Origin: Terriglobia bacterium
GTDB taxonomy: Bacteria; Acidobacteriota; UBA6911
DNA length: 64,000 nucleotides
Assembly (NCBI GenBank): GCA_020072565.1
Contig: JAIQGI010000020.1
Location: forward strand, 180,639-244,638
Direction of reading: 5' to 3'
Part shown: positions 44,425 through 54,326 of the stretch, one piece after another
Layout: each line of letters opens with the position of its first letter
Numbering within the stretch: the first letter of the stretch is position 1
Translations under genes and position numbers: made by a program
Notes under the pieces: model-generated
The model's database searches: none
The model's input: the letters and a program-made list of their open reading frames with translations, nothing else
What the model was told of the DNA's origin: nothing

Positions 44425-45906
44425 TTAGACGGAGGGAAATTGGAGGCATGCGATGAATTCATCCTGGAACCGCGGCTCGGAGGCGAGCGGGATGTGCTCG
44501 ACATGAACAGGGGGACGCGGCGTGGGTGAAAGCAGCATCATTTTCGCGCCGCGCAGAGCGGTATTGCCCGCGGCATTAATCCTGCACGGTGCGGTCTCGA
44601 GCAGTCCGATGCGGACGGCGCTCTCGATGCGGACATAGTTGCCGAAGGCCCCGGCGAGGTGAACGACTTCGATGTCGTCGTGGGTCGCTCCCCAGCGCCG
44701 GAGCAGCAGGCGCAGGCCCGACGCGAGGGCAGCTTTCGCCAGCTGCAGTTCGCGGATATCGGTTTGGGCCAGCACCACCGGTCCGGCGACGGGAAACTCG
44801 CGCGCCCCATTGGCAAGGCCCCCGCCGGGCAGGATCGCACCCAGGTCGAGCCCCGCCGCGACCGCATCGACGAGTCCGCTGCCGCAGACGCCGCGCGGCG
44901 GAGCATTGCCGATCACGTGGCACTCGAGCGCGTCCTCGCGGACAAACACATGGGAGATGGCGCCGCTCGCGGCGCGCATTCCCATCCGGATCGAACCGGC
45001 TTCGAATGCGGGTCCGGCGGCGGTCGAAGCGCAGAGCATCCGGCTGCGGTTTCCCAGAACGATCTCGCCGTTGGTGCCGAGATCGATGAGCACGCGCAGG
45101 CGATCACCGGCCGGCAAATCAACCGCGACGATTCCTGCCAGGATATCGGAACCGACGAATCCTCCCAGGCACGGGAGGAACCGGACCCGGCACGAGGGCG
45201 GCAGGGCCCACCCGAGTTGTTCCGGCGCAAAGTGCTGCTCGCCGGCATCCTTGGGTACAAAGGGCGCGTGCGAGAGCGGTTCGACATCGATGCCGGCAAA
45301 CAGGTGGTGCATCACCGTGTTTCCGACCAGCACGACCTCCCTGACCTCCGCACCACGATCCAGGACAATCTCAGCTACCATGCCGCCGATCGCTTGCCGG
45401 ATCAGAGGCGTCAGGCCCGGATCCGACAGGGAGAACAGCACGCGGCTCATCACATCGGCGCCGTGGGCGCACTGCGGATTCAGCCCGGTGGCAACCGCAA
45501 GCACTTCGCCGGAGGCCAGGTCAAGAATCTGCGCCACGATCGTGGTCGTGCCGAGGTCAATCGCAATGCCGAGGCCGGTGCGGCCGCCGCCCTCGAGCCG
45601 CGTCGAGTCGGCTAGAACCGGGGTGGTCCACTGTCCGACCTCGAGCTTCAGCGGCGTTTCGGCATGGGCGCGACAAGCCAGCCGCCAGCCCTGCGCCAGC
45701 TCCTGCTCGCTGAAGACGCACTTATCCTCGATCCGCGCCAGCAGCGTGCCTGCGATGACGCGCACCCTGCACCCACCGCACAGGTCCGAGCCTCCGCAGG
45801 GAAACTCGACGCCATAGGCTGCCAGGACGTCCGCAATAGCGGACCCGCGCGCCACTTCGACGCGCGTGCCTTGCGGCATCAATTCGATTTGGACGGTTTC
45901 GCTCAC
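44425..45906 (-). CDS. ASKHA-domain protein with N-terminal 2Fe-2S ferredoxin (corrinoid activation type)
   Basis: From the GTG at 45906 the product is 493 residues. Residues 1-85 form a plant-type ferredoxin with CGGSDLCGGC and a later C in LACRAH. From ~100 the DUF4445/ASKHA actin-like domain has AIDLGTTTIVAQI, IVGNTVMHHLF-like LVGNTVMHHLF, LIDLGTNGEIVLG and GSIRMGMRAASG. Such proteins use ATP to re-reduce the cobalt of corrinoid methyltransferases (RamA/RACE group). No corrinoid protein or methyltransferase is encoded nearby, so its partner must be elsewhere. Confidence 0.85.
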   Translation of the reverse strand: MSETVQIELMPQGTRVEVARGSAIADVLAAYGVEFPCGGSDLCGGCRVRVIAGTLLARIEDKCVFSEQELAQGWRLACRAHAETPLKLEVGQWTTPVLADSTRLEGGGRTGLGIAIDLGTTTIVAQILDLASGEVLAVATGLNPQCAHGADVMSRVLFSLSDPGLTPLIRQAIGGMVAEIVLDRGAEVREVVLVGNTVMHHLFAGIDVEPLSHAPFVPKDAGEQHFAPEQLGWALPPSCRVRFLPCLGGFVGSDILAGIVAVDLPAGDRLRVLIDLGTNGEIVLGNRSRMLCASTAAGPAFEAGSIRMGMRAASGAISHVFVREDALECHVIGNAPPRGVCGSGLVDAVAAGLDLGAILPGGGLANGAREFPVAGPVVLAQTDIRELQLAKAALASGLRLLLRRWGATHDDIEVVHLAGAFGNYVRIESAVRIGLLETAPCRINAAGNTALRGAKMMLLSPTPRPPVHVEHIPLASEPRFQDEFIACLQFPSV

Positions 45907-45977
45907 CCATCCATTCTGCCACAGGCCCGCTTGAGCCGGCAGGATTTTCAGGCCCTGAAACACACAGAAACATCTCG

Positions 45978-46149
45978 GGAATACTTACCTGCAGATCCTT
46001 GCTATTTGGGCCAGAAAAGCAAGATATCAACGCAGAGGCCGCAGAGGTCGCGGAGAAAAGGTATGCGGAAGCAAAAATCCTCTGCGGGCTCTGCGACCTC
46101 TGCGTTGAAGCTTTAGGTTGCGCACATTCCGCACCTTGTGTTTCGTGGC
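45978..46149. repeat. Long intergenic repeat, copy 2
   Basis: About 172 bases, inverted relative to 42425-42585. It contains a palindrome with arms AACGCAGAGGCCGCAGAGG (from 46027) and CCTCTGCGTT (to about 46111). The copies lie 3.4 kb apart and enclose the DUF1648, GntR and ASKHA genes. It lies upstream of the ASKHA gene; the rest of 45907-46344 shows no gene. Confidence 0.85.
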
Positions 46150-46344
46150 TGTGGCCGGCTGCGGCTTTGCCGCTGCAAGTCAATGGATGGTGGCGAGGGT
46201 GGCTTCCCCGCCGAGCCGATAGGAACGGAGATCCTAGCGGGAGCAATCGGCGGAATTCGCAGCTCGTCCTCAAATTCCTGTATACCTGGAGGCCGGTTTC
46301 ATCGTAAGAATATTCATCAACCCCAAATGAGGAGAAGAAGACAT

Positions 46345-47127
46345 ATGGAAGAAACCGCAGCGGGATCCGTTGAAGAAGCTCCACAGATGAATTTCTTTCA
46401 GAGGCTGACGGGCATTTTTTTTGAACCGACCAAGACGTTCGCGGACATCAGCCGGAAGCGATCCTGGTTCGGCATGTTCCTTTTGATCTGCATCGTCACG
46501 ATCGGCGTTACTTACTTGCTGCAGTATCGTATGGACCCGGCCGACATGGCGGTCAAAAGCCTCGCGATGAGCAAGCCCATAATGAAGAAGTTCATGGGTC
46601 CGGAACAATTGGCGCAGCTCGAGGAGCAGGCCGTGAAGCAGGCGTCGCAGCCGCGTTCCTTCTTTGCGAAGTATTCCCCAATCGTAACTACTCCACTGGC
46701 GATGTATATCACGTATCTTGTGCTGGCCGCGATTTTCCTGCTCGTCTTCCTGATGACGGGGGCGGGGATTACTTTCCGGAAAGCGTTCACCGCGGCCATC
46801 TGGGGAATGGGCCCTCCCGCGATTGTGGTGACGTTGCTGAGTGTGCTTTTTATATTTGTGAAAAATCCCGCCGATCTCGAGATCATCCCTGCTTACAACG
46901 TGGTGAGCAATCTCGGCATGCTCGTGGACGCTAATGTACACCCGGCGATGAACAGCCTGTTTTCCTCGATCGACCTTTTCTCCCTGTGGACGATCATTCT
47001 TTTGGCGATCGGATTTGCGGCCATGTCGGAGAAGAAGCTCACGCCGGGGAAGGCAGCGACGCCCATCGTGGTCCTCTGGCTTATCTGGGTCCTCCTGAAA
47101 ATGGGGTTTTGGGCGATCCTCGGCTGA
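46345..47127 (+). CDS. Yip1-family membrane protein
   Basis: From ATG 46345 (GGAG upstream; ATG 46327 is possible) the product is 260 residues. It begins with a soluble segment and the FFQRLTGIFFEPTKTFADISRKRSW motif typical of bacterial Yip1 proteins (quoted in part), then five membrane helices (FLLICIVTIGVTYLL, ITYLVLAAIFLLVFL, and three more to the C-terminus). Function unknown. It is a monocistronic gene. Confidence 0.8.
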   Translation: MEETAAGSVEEAPQMNFFQRLTGIFFEPTKTFADISRKRSWFGMFLLICIVTIGVTYLLQYRMDPADMAVKSLAMSKPIMKKFMGPEQLAQLEEQAVKQASQPRSFFAKYSPIVTTPLAMYITYLVLAAIFLLVFLMTGAGITFRKAFTAAIWGMGPPAIVVTLLSVLFIFVKNPADLEIIPAYNVVSNLGMLVDANVHPAMNSLFSSIDLFSLWTIILLAIGFAAMSEKKLTPGKAATPIVVLWLIWVLLKMGFWAILG

Positions 47128-47223
47128 AGGCAATCTGCCGGCACGACCCGGTACCCGCCGGCAACGCTGGAAAAGGGGGCAGCTCACTGGTTCCGTCGAA
47201 GGCGTGGGCTGTCCCCTCCATTT

Positions 47224-48213
47224 TCACGCCAGAGGAAGGAAGAGGCTCGCGGCCCCGAATATGCCGACGTTCTTCCGCAGTTTTGCGGGCAGGATCGGAA
47301 GCGTGGGAACAAAATTGCGATTGATGGTGTAGTGCGGGACCGTCTCGCGAATCTTGTCAAACAACGGTTTCCCGATCTGTGCAACTCCGCCTCCGATCAC
47401 GACTGCTTCGGGGTCCAGCAGTGACACCATCCCCCCCAACCAGACACCCAGGAAAAACCCCGTCTCGTCGAGGATCGACCCGGCAATGCCATCCTTGCGC
47501 CGGGCGGCATCGGCAATCATTTCGGGAGTGATCCTGCTCAGGTCTCCTTTGGTCAGAGTGCGCAGCAGGCTCGGCGTGCCCGGCTCCTGCTCGAGCAGGA
47601 CCCGGGCGCGGCGCGCCATCCCGGGACCGGAAGCCAGCGCTTCAATGCAGCCGCGTGTGCCGCAGCCGCAGAGGTAGGGGCTGCGGTAGTCAATCGGGAC
47701 GTGCCCGCCTTCGCCGGCAACGCCGTTTTTGCCGTGATAGATCTTCCTGTCTATGATGACACCCGTCCCGATGCCGGTGCTGACGGTTACATAGAACACA
47801 TCCCGGCAACCAACGGCGGCCCCGATCAGCACCTCGGCCAGACCGGCAGCATTGGCGTCATTCTCCACCACGACCGGCAAGCCAAACCGTTCCTGCACCA
47901 ACCGGGCCAGCGGAACCTTGCGCCATCCCGGGAGATTGGGAGGTGTGAGCACGACTCCGGTCTTGGGATTCAGCGGGCCGGGAGCGCAGATCCCGATCCC
48001 CCGGAGGCCAGGCTTTCCGCCTGCCTGCCTGACCAGCAGATCAATCAAACAGAACACCTGCCCCAGGCTGGTCTTCAAACCTTTTTCAGCCAGTGTCGGC
48101 ACCACAAGAGACCTGATCAGGCGCCCTGTTGCGGTCACAAGGCCGCCCGCGATCTTGGTGCCACCGACGTCAATCCCGATCGTCATCTGCTTCATCGTCG
48201 TCCTCTTGGCCAT
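47224..48213 (-). CDS. ROK-family sugar kinase (glucokinase type)
   Basis: From ATG 48213, which sits six bases after AGAGGA, the product is 329 residues. The phosphate-1 motif is GIDVGGTKIAGGL, the catalytic base is in VENDANAAGLAE, and the ROK zinc motif is CGCGTRGCIEALASG. The glucose-binding GHVPID histidine is present. It phosphorylates glucose or a related sugar with ATP. It is divergent from a sugar porter, which fits uptake and phosphorylation of the same sugar. No N-terminal DNA-binding domain is present, so it is a kinase rather than a repressor. Confidence 0.92.
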   Translation of the reverse strand: MAKRTTMKQMTIGIDVGGTKIAGGLVTATGRLIRSLVVPTLAEKGLKTSLGQVFCLIDLLVRQAGGKPGLRGIGICAPGPLNPKTGVVLTPPNLPGWRKVPLARLVQERFGLPVVVENDANAAGLAEVLIGAAVGCRDVFYVTVSTGIGTGVIIDRKIYHGKNGVAGEGGHVPIDYRSPYLCGCGTRGCIEALASGPGMARRARVLLEQEPGTPSLLRTLTKGDLSRITPEMIADAARRKDGIAGSILDETGFFLGVWLGGMVSLLDPEAVVIGGGVAQIGKPLFDKIRETVPHYTINRNFVPTLPILPAKLRKNVGIFGAASLFLPLA

Positions 48214-48507
48214 GCGCATTCCTCTCTTGCGTGATGGATATGCCCGGAAATGCTGAGATGGTACCATGGATTTCCATGAGGCAGTTGAATGCGCGCCTTT
48301 CTCCTGACTTCTGACTCCTTGTTGCCGGGAGCAATTATTCCACAGCTTCCTGGTGTCCCGGCGGTTCTCTCCCTGCGTTTTTTCGCCGCCAAAATTCCGG
48401 CAAAACCCATTAAAATTGGTGGTATTCTCCATCCCTCAGCACAAGGCGCACTAGGAAGAACGCCACCAAAGGGTAACCCCGCCGACGACAAATGAAAGGC
48501 AGCAACG

Positions 48508-49842
48508 ATGAGACTGAGTGGGACCTTGATACGCAGCGCGATCGTGGCCGCTCTGGGCGGCCTGCTTTTTGGCTTCGACACGGCCGTCATCTCCGGCACC
48601 ACCGACTGGCTCAGAACCGTATTTGGCCTGAGCAACTTCATGCTCGGTTTCACCGTGGCCAGCGCGTTGATCGGGACGATCATCGGCTCGATCTCGGTGG
48701 GCAAGCCGGCGGACGCCTTCGGACGACGTGAAGTTCTTTTCATCCTGGCCTCTTTGTTTTTCGTTTCCGCTCTCGGATGCGGCATGGCGTGGGGCTGGGG
48801 GATGTTCCTGGCCTTCCGATTCATCGGCGGTCTGGCCGTGGGAGGCGCTTCGGTGGTCTCGCCGCTCTACATCGCCGAAATTTCACCTGCGCAATACCGC
48901 GGGCGCCTGGTGGCCATTACTCAGTTCAACATCGTGCTCGGCATCCTGCTGGCCTATCTGTCCAACTATGTCATCGGCACTCTGCATCTGGGCGCAAACG
49001 AGTGCCGCTGGATGTTCGGCGTGATGGCCGTGCCGGCGGCGGCATTTTTCCTGCTGCTTTTCGGGACGCCGCAGAGCCCCCGCTGGCTGCTGGCCAAGGG
49101 GCGGGAAGATGAGGCCCGGACCGTTCTGTTGAAGTGCGGCACCGACACCGGCAACGTGGAAGAAGAGATCAAGGACATCAAGGCCTCGCTCGACCTGAAG
49201 CATTACACGCTGGCAGAACCGTTTTACCAGGCGAAGTATCTCAGGCCGATCATGCTGGCCGTGGCTATCGCGGCATTCAACCAGCTCTCCGGGATCAATG
49301 CCCTGATCTACTACACGTCCCACATATTCAAGATGGCCGGCTACGACAAGACGGACGCTCTGCTGCAATCGGTGGTGATCGGCTTCACCAACCTGATCTT
49401 CACAATCGCCGCGATGACGGTCATCGATCACTTTGGGCGCAGGAAATTGATGCTGGTCGGCTCGGTCGGTTACATCGTAAGCCTGAGCGCAGCGGCCTAT
49501 TCCTTTTACACCGGGACTGCCGCCAAGCTGCTGCTGATCAGTTTGATTGTCTTCATCGCCTCGCATGCGTTCGGCCAGGGCGCTGTGATCTGGGTGTTCA
49601 TCGGCGAGGTTTTCCCCAATCGTGTCCGCGCCCGGGGCCAGGCGTTGGGCAGCTTTGTGCACTGGGTCATGGCGGCGCTGATTTCGTGGACGTTCCCGAT
49701 AATCGCCGCTCAGTCGGGCGGGCACACCTTTGCTTTTTACGCCATCTGCTGCGTGGGTCAACTCATCTGGGTGATCCTCGTCATGCCTGAAACCAAGGGC
49801 ATCTCATTGGAGAAGATTCAGCAGAAGATGGGCATCGCATAG
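48508..49842 (+). CDS. Sugar porter family MFS transporter
   Basis: A 444-residue protein with 12 membrane helices. It has the sugar-porter signatures GGLLFGFDTAVISGT (helix 1), KPADAFGRREVL (loop 2-3), FRFIGGLAVGGASVVSPLYIAE, QLSGINALIYYT (helix 7), DHFGRRKLML and the C-terminal PETKGISLEKIQ. It imports a sugar by proton symport. The divergent ROK kinase shares the 294-bp promoter region, which contains a TGACTTC/TGACTCC heptamer pair (48305-48317). Confidence 0.94.
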   Translation: MRLSGTLIRSAIVAALGGLLFGFDTAVISGTTDWLRTVFGLSNFMLGFTVASALIGTIIGSISVGKPADAFGRREVLFILASLFFVSALGCGMAWGWGMFLAFRFIGGLAVGGASVVSPLYIAEISPAQYRGRLVAITQFNIVLGILLAYLSNYVIGTLHLGANECRWMFGVMAVPAAAFFLLLFGTPQSPRWLLAKGREDEARTVLLKCGTDTGNVEEEIKDIKASLDLKHYTLAEPFYQAKYLRPIMLAVAIAAFNQLSGINALIYYTSHIFKMAGYDKTDALLQSVVIGFTNLIFTIAAMTVIDHFGRRKLMLVGSVGYIVSLSAAAYSFYTGTAAKLLLISLIVFIASHAFGQGAVIWVFIGEVFPNRVRARGQALGSFVHWVMAALISWTFPIIAAQSGGHTFAFYAICCVGQLIWVILVMPETKGISLEKIQQKMGIA

Positions 49843-50010
49843 CCCTTCAATACCATGATGGCAGGCATTACCCGGCCGAGTGACGTCCGCTCCTGCCTCC
49901 GAACGATCGCGGGGCAACCACGCTTCGCGCTGTTCGTCAGAAAGCGTTAAAGTGGCGCAACCGGATTGGTTTGGCGGTTCAATAGGGACCCTCACACTGG
50001 AAAGAATATT

Positions 50011-51831
50011 ATGCGCAAAACAATACCAACAGCGATCGGCGTGACTCTCATTCTCTGCTTTCTGGTCGTGATCCCAGGCCTGGCCCAGGGAGAACAGGAA
50101 AGCGTGCGCACGATGCGGCCAGTGATTCGAGGGCGCCAGTACGCCGTGTCCTCGATGAAAGCCGAGGCTACGCGGGCCGCGGTACGAATTCTGGAAGCCG
50201 GCGGCAACGGCTTCGATGCGGCCGTGGCCGGCCAGGCCGCGCTTGCTGTGGCCGACGCAGCGCTCAATGGCGTGGGGAGCGATGCGGTAGTCCTGATCTA
50301 CGATTCCCGGACCCGAAAAGTGATTTCGATCAACGCGGAGGGCACCGCCCCGAAACTGGCCACGATTGATTGGTACAAGCAAAACAATGGTGGCAAGCTG
50401 CCCGTAAACGACGGGCTGCTGTCGGGCACGGTCCCCGGTGTGGTCGACGCCTGGTACATTCTGCTCGATCGCTGGGGAACGATGAGTTTCGCGCAGGTCC
50501 TGGAACAGGCCATCGACATGGCGGAAAACGGATTCCCGATCGGCAATGCGCTGGCCGGAGCGATCGCAGGCTCGAAGAAGCTCCGCAAGTACCCTTCCAG
50601 CGTCAAGGTCTACTACCCGAACGGCACTGCTCCAAAGGCGGGCGACATCTTCAGGAACCCGGACCTGGCGCGCACCCTGAAAAAGCTCGTGGAAGCCGAG
50701 AAGCAGAATGCCGCAAAAGGGCGCCACGAGGCGTTGAAGGCGGCGCGCGATCAATTCTATAAGGGCGATATCGCTCAGGTCATGGGGAAGTTCTCCGAGG
50801 AAAACGGTGGCTTGTTTCGCTATGAGGACTTCGCCGCCTATTCGGCCAAGGTCGAAGAGCCCGTTTCCATAGATTACCGGGGCTACCAGGTGTACAAGAA
50901 CGCATCTGCCAGCCAGGGCCCGGCGGAACTGTTCGCCCTGAACATCCTGGAGGGTTACGACCTCAAGGCCATGGGTCACAACAGCATCGAGTACCTGCAC
51001 ACCTGCGTCGAGGCGGTGAAGCTCGCGATGGGAGATCGTGAAAAGTACCTTGGCGATATGGACTTCATCAGGATTCCCTATGCCGGATTGCTTTCCAAAG
51101 AATACGCCGCCGAACGGCGCAAGCTCATCGATCCGGACAAGGCATCGCTCGAGTTGCGGCCAGGAAATCCGGAGAAGTTCATGAAGGACGCGGTTCCGGT
51201 CGATCGGCCCATGAGGGTCAATCTGGGCGGGGAAGCGGATCACACGGGTGACACCAGCTATATCGCCGTCGTCGACAGGGACCACAACATGATCAGCTTC
51301 GAACCGAGTTTGCACAGCTCATTCGGGACCGGCGTGGTCATGGCCGAGACGGGACTCATTTTCAATTGCCGAGGTGATTATTATTCGTTGGTACCGGGCG
51401 AAGCCAACGCCCTGGAGCCGGGGAAACGGCCCCGCAGCACCCTTCAGAGCACGCTGGTGATGAAGGATGGGCAACCGCTCATGATTCTGGGCAGTCCCGG
51501 CGGAGACGACCAGATCATGCGCACCATTCAGACCTTCCTGAATATGGTGGACTTCGGCATGGACGTTCAAAGGGCGATTGAGGCGGCGCGCTGGTCGACG
51601 ACGAGTTTCCCGGCCTCACCTTTTCCGCACACGATGTATCCGGGCAACATGTCGGTGGAATCCCGGATTCCCGAAGCCGTGCGGAACGGGCTCACTGCCA
51701 AGGGCCACAAACTGCGCGCAGCCGGGGCGTGGTCGATGGGTTCCAATGCGGCAATTATCCTGGATCCCAAGACCGGCGTTCTGAGCGCCGGCGCGGACCC
51801 GCGCGTGGAAGCCTACGCCTGGGCCCGCTAG
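50011..51831 (+). CDS. ggt: Secreted gamma-glutamyltransferase
   Basis: From ATG 50011 (GGAAAG upstream) the product is 606 residues. A signal peptide ends near GLAQGEQ. The Ntn-hydrolase precursor has MKAEATRAAVRILEAGGNGFDAAVA near the N-terminus, and the autoprocessing threonine in HTGDTSYIAVVD. The small subunit then has SFGTGVV and GGDDQIM, where the usual GG[ST] loop appears. It cleaves gamma-glutamyl bonds of glutathione and related peptides in the periplasm. The catalytic Thr (DTSY) is intact. Confidence 0.92.
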   Translation: MRKTIPTAIGVTLILCFLVVIPGLAQGEQESVRTMRPVIRGRQYAVSSMKAEATRAAVRILEAGGNGFDAAVAGQAALAVADAALNGVGSDAVVLIYDSRTRKVISINAEGTAPKLATIDWYKQNNGGKLPVNDGLLSGTVPGVVDAWYILLDRWGTMSFAQVLEQAIDMAENGFPIGNALAGAIAGSKKLRKYPSSVKVYYPNGTAPKAGDIFRNPDLARTLKKLVEAEKQNAAKGRHEALKAARDQFYKGDIAQVMGKFSEENGGLFRYEDFAAYSAKVEEPVSIDYRGYQVYKNASASQGPAELFALNILEGYDLKAMGHNSIEYLHTCVEAVKLAMGDREKYLGDMDFIRIPYAGLLSKEYAAERRKLIDPDKASLELRPGNPEKFMKDAVPVDRPMRVNLGGEADHTGDTSYIAVVDRDHNMISFEPSLHSSFGTGVVMAETGLIFNCRGDYYSLVPGEANALEPGKRPRSTLQSTLVMKDGQPLMILGSPGGDDQIMRTIQTFLNMVDFGMDVQRAIEAARWSTTSFPASPFPHTMYPGNMSVESRIPEAVRNGLTAKGHKLRAAGAWSMGSNAAIILDPKTGVLSAGADPRVEAYAWAR

Positions 51832-51975
51832 CCGGCCGGGAGTCGCGCCCGAAGATTAAAATCCGCCTTGGCTTTTTTTGCTCCCGCAGCTATCGCTGCG
51901 GGCTTGCGGTTGCAGGGGGGGCAGCGTACAATCTGGCGTCGCTGCTCGGACGATCCTGAGAGTCACACCCAATCC

Positions 51976-52291
<316 letters not shown>

Positions 52292-52862
52292 CACAATTGC
52301 CGCAAATTTCCTGGTATTTCGCGCAATTTTGCGGAGCACGTCACCATCCTTGGGACAGCGCCTGGGCACATTTGCAATTCGCTACCTATTGCCAATTTTG
52401 TTTTTCTCATTGTTAGCAGCAGCGAATGCTCGCACCTTCTACGATGGGTTTGAATTAAACATGATTTCTTTTCTGCTCGCCCTTCCTGTGGCCCTGTCTG
52501 CTTGGCTTCTGCCTTATTGCAAAATCACTCGGCTCCCTTCTGAATGTAGGCTTTCCTGAGAAAGATCGAAATCGGAGAGAAAAGATGAAATATCGATCTC
52601 CCTGACTTTGGAGTGATTTGTTTACTTGAATTTGCAGACGTTAGTTACGTCAAAGAGCGAAATCCCGATATCGTATATATCCAACTGGCGATAGAAGTGC
52701 GCGGCGTTCTTCAAAGAGCATAACAGTCCCACTGCCACAGAGACACCAGCGGAAGTCACCTCAACAGAGCCAATTTCAGTTACAGGGACGGCTCCGAATG
52801 TCAGAAGCGGATGCGCTGCCGACGCCGAAGCGAAACCTTTGGGCTTGATAGCGGAATGGTCG
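52292..52862. other. Inter-repeat region without a firm gene
   Basis: The + strand has an open frame (to 52559) with two hydrophobic segments (GTFAIRYLLPILFFSLLAAANA in part, ISFLLALPVALSAWLLPY), but its only start lies inside the repeat. On the minus strand, 52622-52863 is open with protein-like sequence (GSVEVTSAGVSVAVGLLCSL... to a TAA), but has no start codon. Both look like remnants. The region is lower in GC than the backbone. Confidence 0.4.
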
Positions 52863-53351
52863 TCAGGCTGCCGGTTTCCTCTTCAGCGTAAACTCAATGT
52901 CATAGCCAGCTACCTGGGCGAGCTTGAAAAGCTGCAGGAGTTGCTTCGAAGCTCGATTTTCTTCCAGAAGGCGTATGATTTGAGACGAAGAGGTGTCCAG
53001 TGCGTCGGCGAGAACCCGGAAAGAAAGGTTGGAATCGACAATCTTGCTCTTCAACGCCCGCTTGAGCTGGTTAATAGGGGACCACTGATACGTGGGATCT
53101 GAGTAGTACAAAACGAGATCGGCAGGGAAGTCTCCGTGCGTTCCGTCCTCCAACGTATAGGAAACGGCCTGGTCTCCTAAATTTTTTTCGATAGTGATCT
53201 CGGTAAATCGGTTGCCAGTTCCCATCTTGATGCCGGGAAAAACCGCAAAGGGCAGGATGTGACGAGTCAGCTTCCGGCCTTCCTGGAGCGTAATCTCCAG
53301 CACACCCTTCCGGTAATTGGGGCTGATTTTTTTGAACTTCGGATTTCTCAT
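52863..53351 (-). CDS. DUF2442-like protein with C-terminal helix-turn-helix (putative antitoxin)
   Basis: A 162-residue protein. Residues ~60-90 (GTHGDFPADLVLYYSDPTYQW) resemble the DUF2442 region. Residues ~95-150 form a helix-turn-helix: KRALKSKIVDSNLSFRVLADAL, DTSSSQIIRLLEE, LLQLFKLAQVAGYDIEF. It is translated from an ATGA overlap with the DUF4160 gene. By analogy with DUF4160/DUF2442 pairs, it may be the antitoxin/regulator. The role is inferred. Confidence 0.65.
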   Translation of the reverse strand: MRNPKFKKISPNYRKGVLEITLQEGRKLTRHILPFAVFPGIKMGTGNRFTEITIEKNLGDQAVSYTLEDGTHGDFPADLVLYYSDPTYQWSPINQLKRALKSKIVDSNLSFRVLADALDTSSSQIIRLLEENRASKQLLQLFKLAQVAGYDIEFTLKRKPAA

Positions 53352-53542
53352 AATTCACCATCCCTGCGAAGCGCTTCCAGAGCCTTGCGCGCGTTGGATG
53401 TCATTTTCCCTTCCATTACCAGCCAGCTCTCGATGTCAAATTTCAGGATTCGCTTCCCATCCTGAAAAACATGAACATGGGGCGGATCGTGATCAGTCAG
53501 GTAGCGGACAACGACAACGCCAAAGCGCTTCCATCGGCCCAT
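53348..53542 (-). CDS. DUF4160-like protein (putative toxin)
   Basis: A 64-residue protein. The motif DHDPPHVHVFQDGK is the DUF4160 signature (DHxPPHVHV). DUF4160 genes often stand directly before DUF2442 genes in toxin-antitoxin-like pairs. Here the two overlap by four bases and are located between the tRNA-Ser repeats, which fits an addiction module of an integrated element. Confidence 0.7.
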   Translation of the reverse strand: MGRWKRFGVVVVRYLTDHDPPHVHVFQDGKRILKFDIESWLVMEGKMTSNARKALEALRRDGEL

Positions 53543-53547
53543 GATTA

Positions 53548-53577
53548 TGTGTACCCTAAAATGATAACACTTGTCAA
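53548..53577 (-). promoter_or_regulatory. Putative promoter of the DUF4160/DUF2442 pair
   Basis: On the minus strand, a perfect TTGACA (53572-53577) is followed after 18 bases by TACACA (53548-53553), just upstream of the ATG at 53542. GTGTTA and GTACAC flank the spacer as a weak inverted repeat. Confidence 0.35.
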
Positions 53578-53817
53578 TGCCTGAGGACCGCTCAGCAAAT
53601 AGCCAGGATCCGGTCTCGAATGGTCAATCAGGCAGTCTTCGCCGGGCTTTGAAGATGTAAGCAGTGATACCTGTGATACCAAAATCATGCAGAAGAGGCG
53701 CAAAAGGAGCAACGGTGGAAAGAGCCGGCAATCAGGAAAAAATTCGATAACTGATTATGTCATAAGTACTAAACCTTAACGAACAGGAATGAATCATTTT
53801 CGCACAATCGCCAAAAC

Positions 53818-54065
53818 TCGAATCCCCCCCTCTCCGCCAGACCCTTTCTTTGCAATAACTTATTTGGCATAGACGGGGATGATTTGAGGGTATTGCCGCC
53901 ACAATGCTACCACTTCGTTCCTGAAACCGCATTTTCAGCCCTCGATTAATGCCGCCAGGGGCACTGCTTCGTCAAGGCGATCCACCGCTTCTCGATTGCC
54001 GGCAGGCAGCCATTTGCCGTAGGTGTCAACGGTCATTGAAATCGATGGGTGTCCCAGTTGCCGTT
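53818..54065. repeat. 248-bp direct repeat, copy 2
   Basis: It starts with the tRNA-Ser 3' sequence TCGAATCC...CTCTCCGCCA (no tRNA body upstream) and ends at the same position as copy 1. The differences from copy 1 are three bases in a short patch near 53904-53911 and two near 53948-53957. The 53578-53817 spacer before it has no gene that I can recognise. Confidence 0.93.
53935..54065 (-). pseudogene. Tyrosine integrase C-terminal remnant (copy 2)
   Basis: The same tail as copy 1 with one or two changes (PLAALIEG for PLAASIEG). Upstream the frame reads ETQRQLGH and remains open for about 25 codons to roughly 54150, which may be a little more of this second integrase. No start codon or catalytic core is visible. 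Confidence 0.8.
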
Positions 54066-54326
54066 GTGTTTCCCTTATTCCCGCGGCAACGAAATCTGCC
54101 TCTGCTCCCCCTGGAGAAGCCAGAAAGCCAGGGCGATCGTCTGGCCGAAGCCAATGGCAGGCAGGAGCGATTGGAATCCTGCTCTTCGGCTCGCGAAAAC
54201 CTGGCCGGGGTTTACCTGCAACGAATATGAGGGCTTAGCGGCTCCACCGCAACGCAAGATAGCGGTGCGCGGGGAATTCTGTCGTCCGATCAGATCGGAA
54301 ATGATGGTAAGATTGAAGCAACCGTA

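Noticed and set aside
49804..51315. 503-codon minus-strand frame over gamma-glutamyltransferase
   Set aside because: Ggt is well supported on the + strand.
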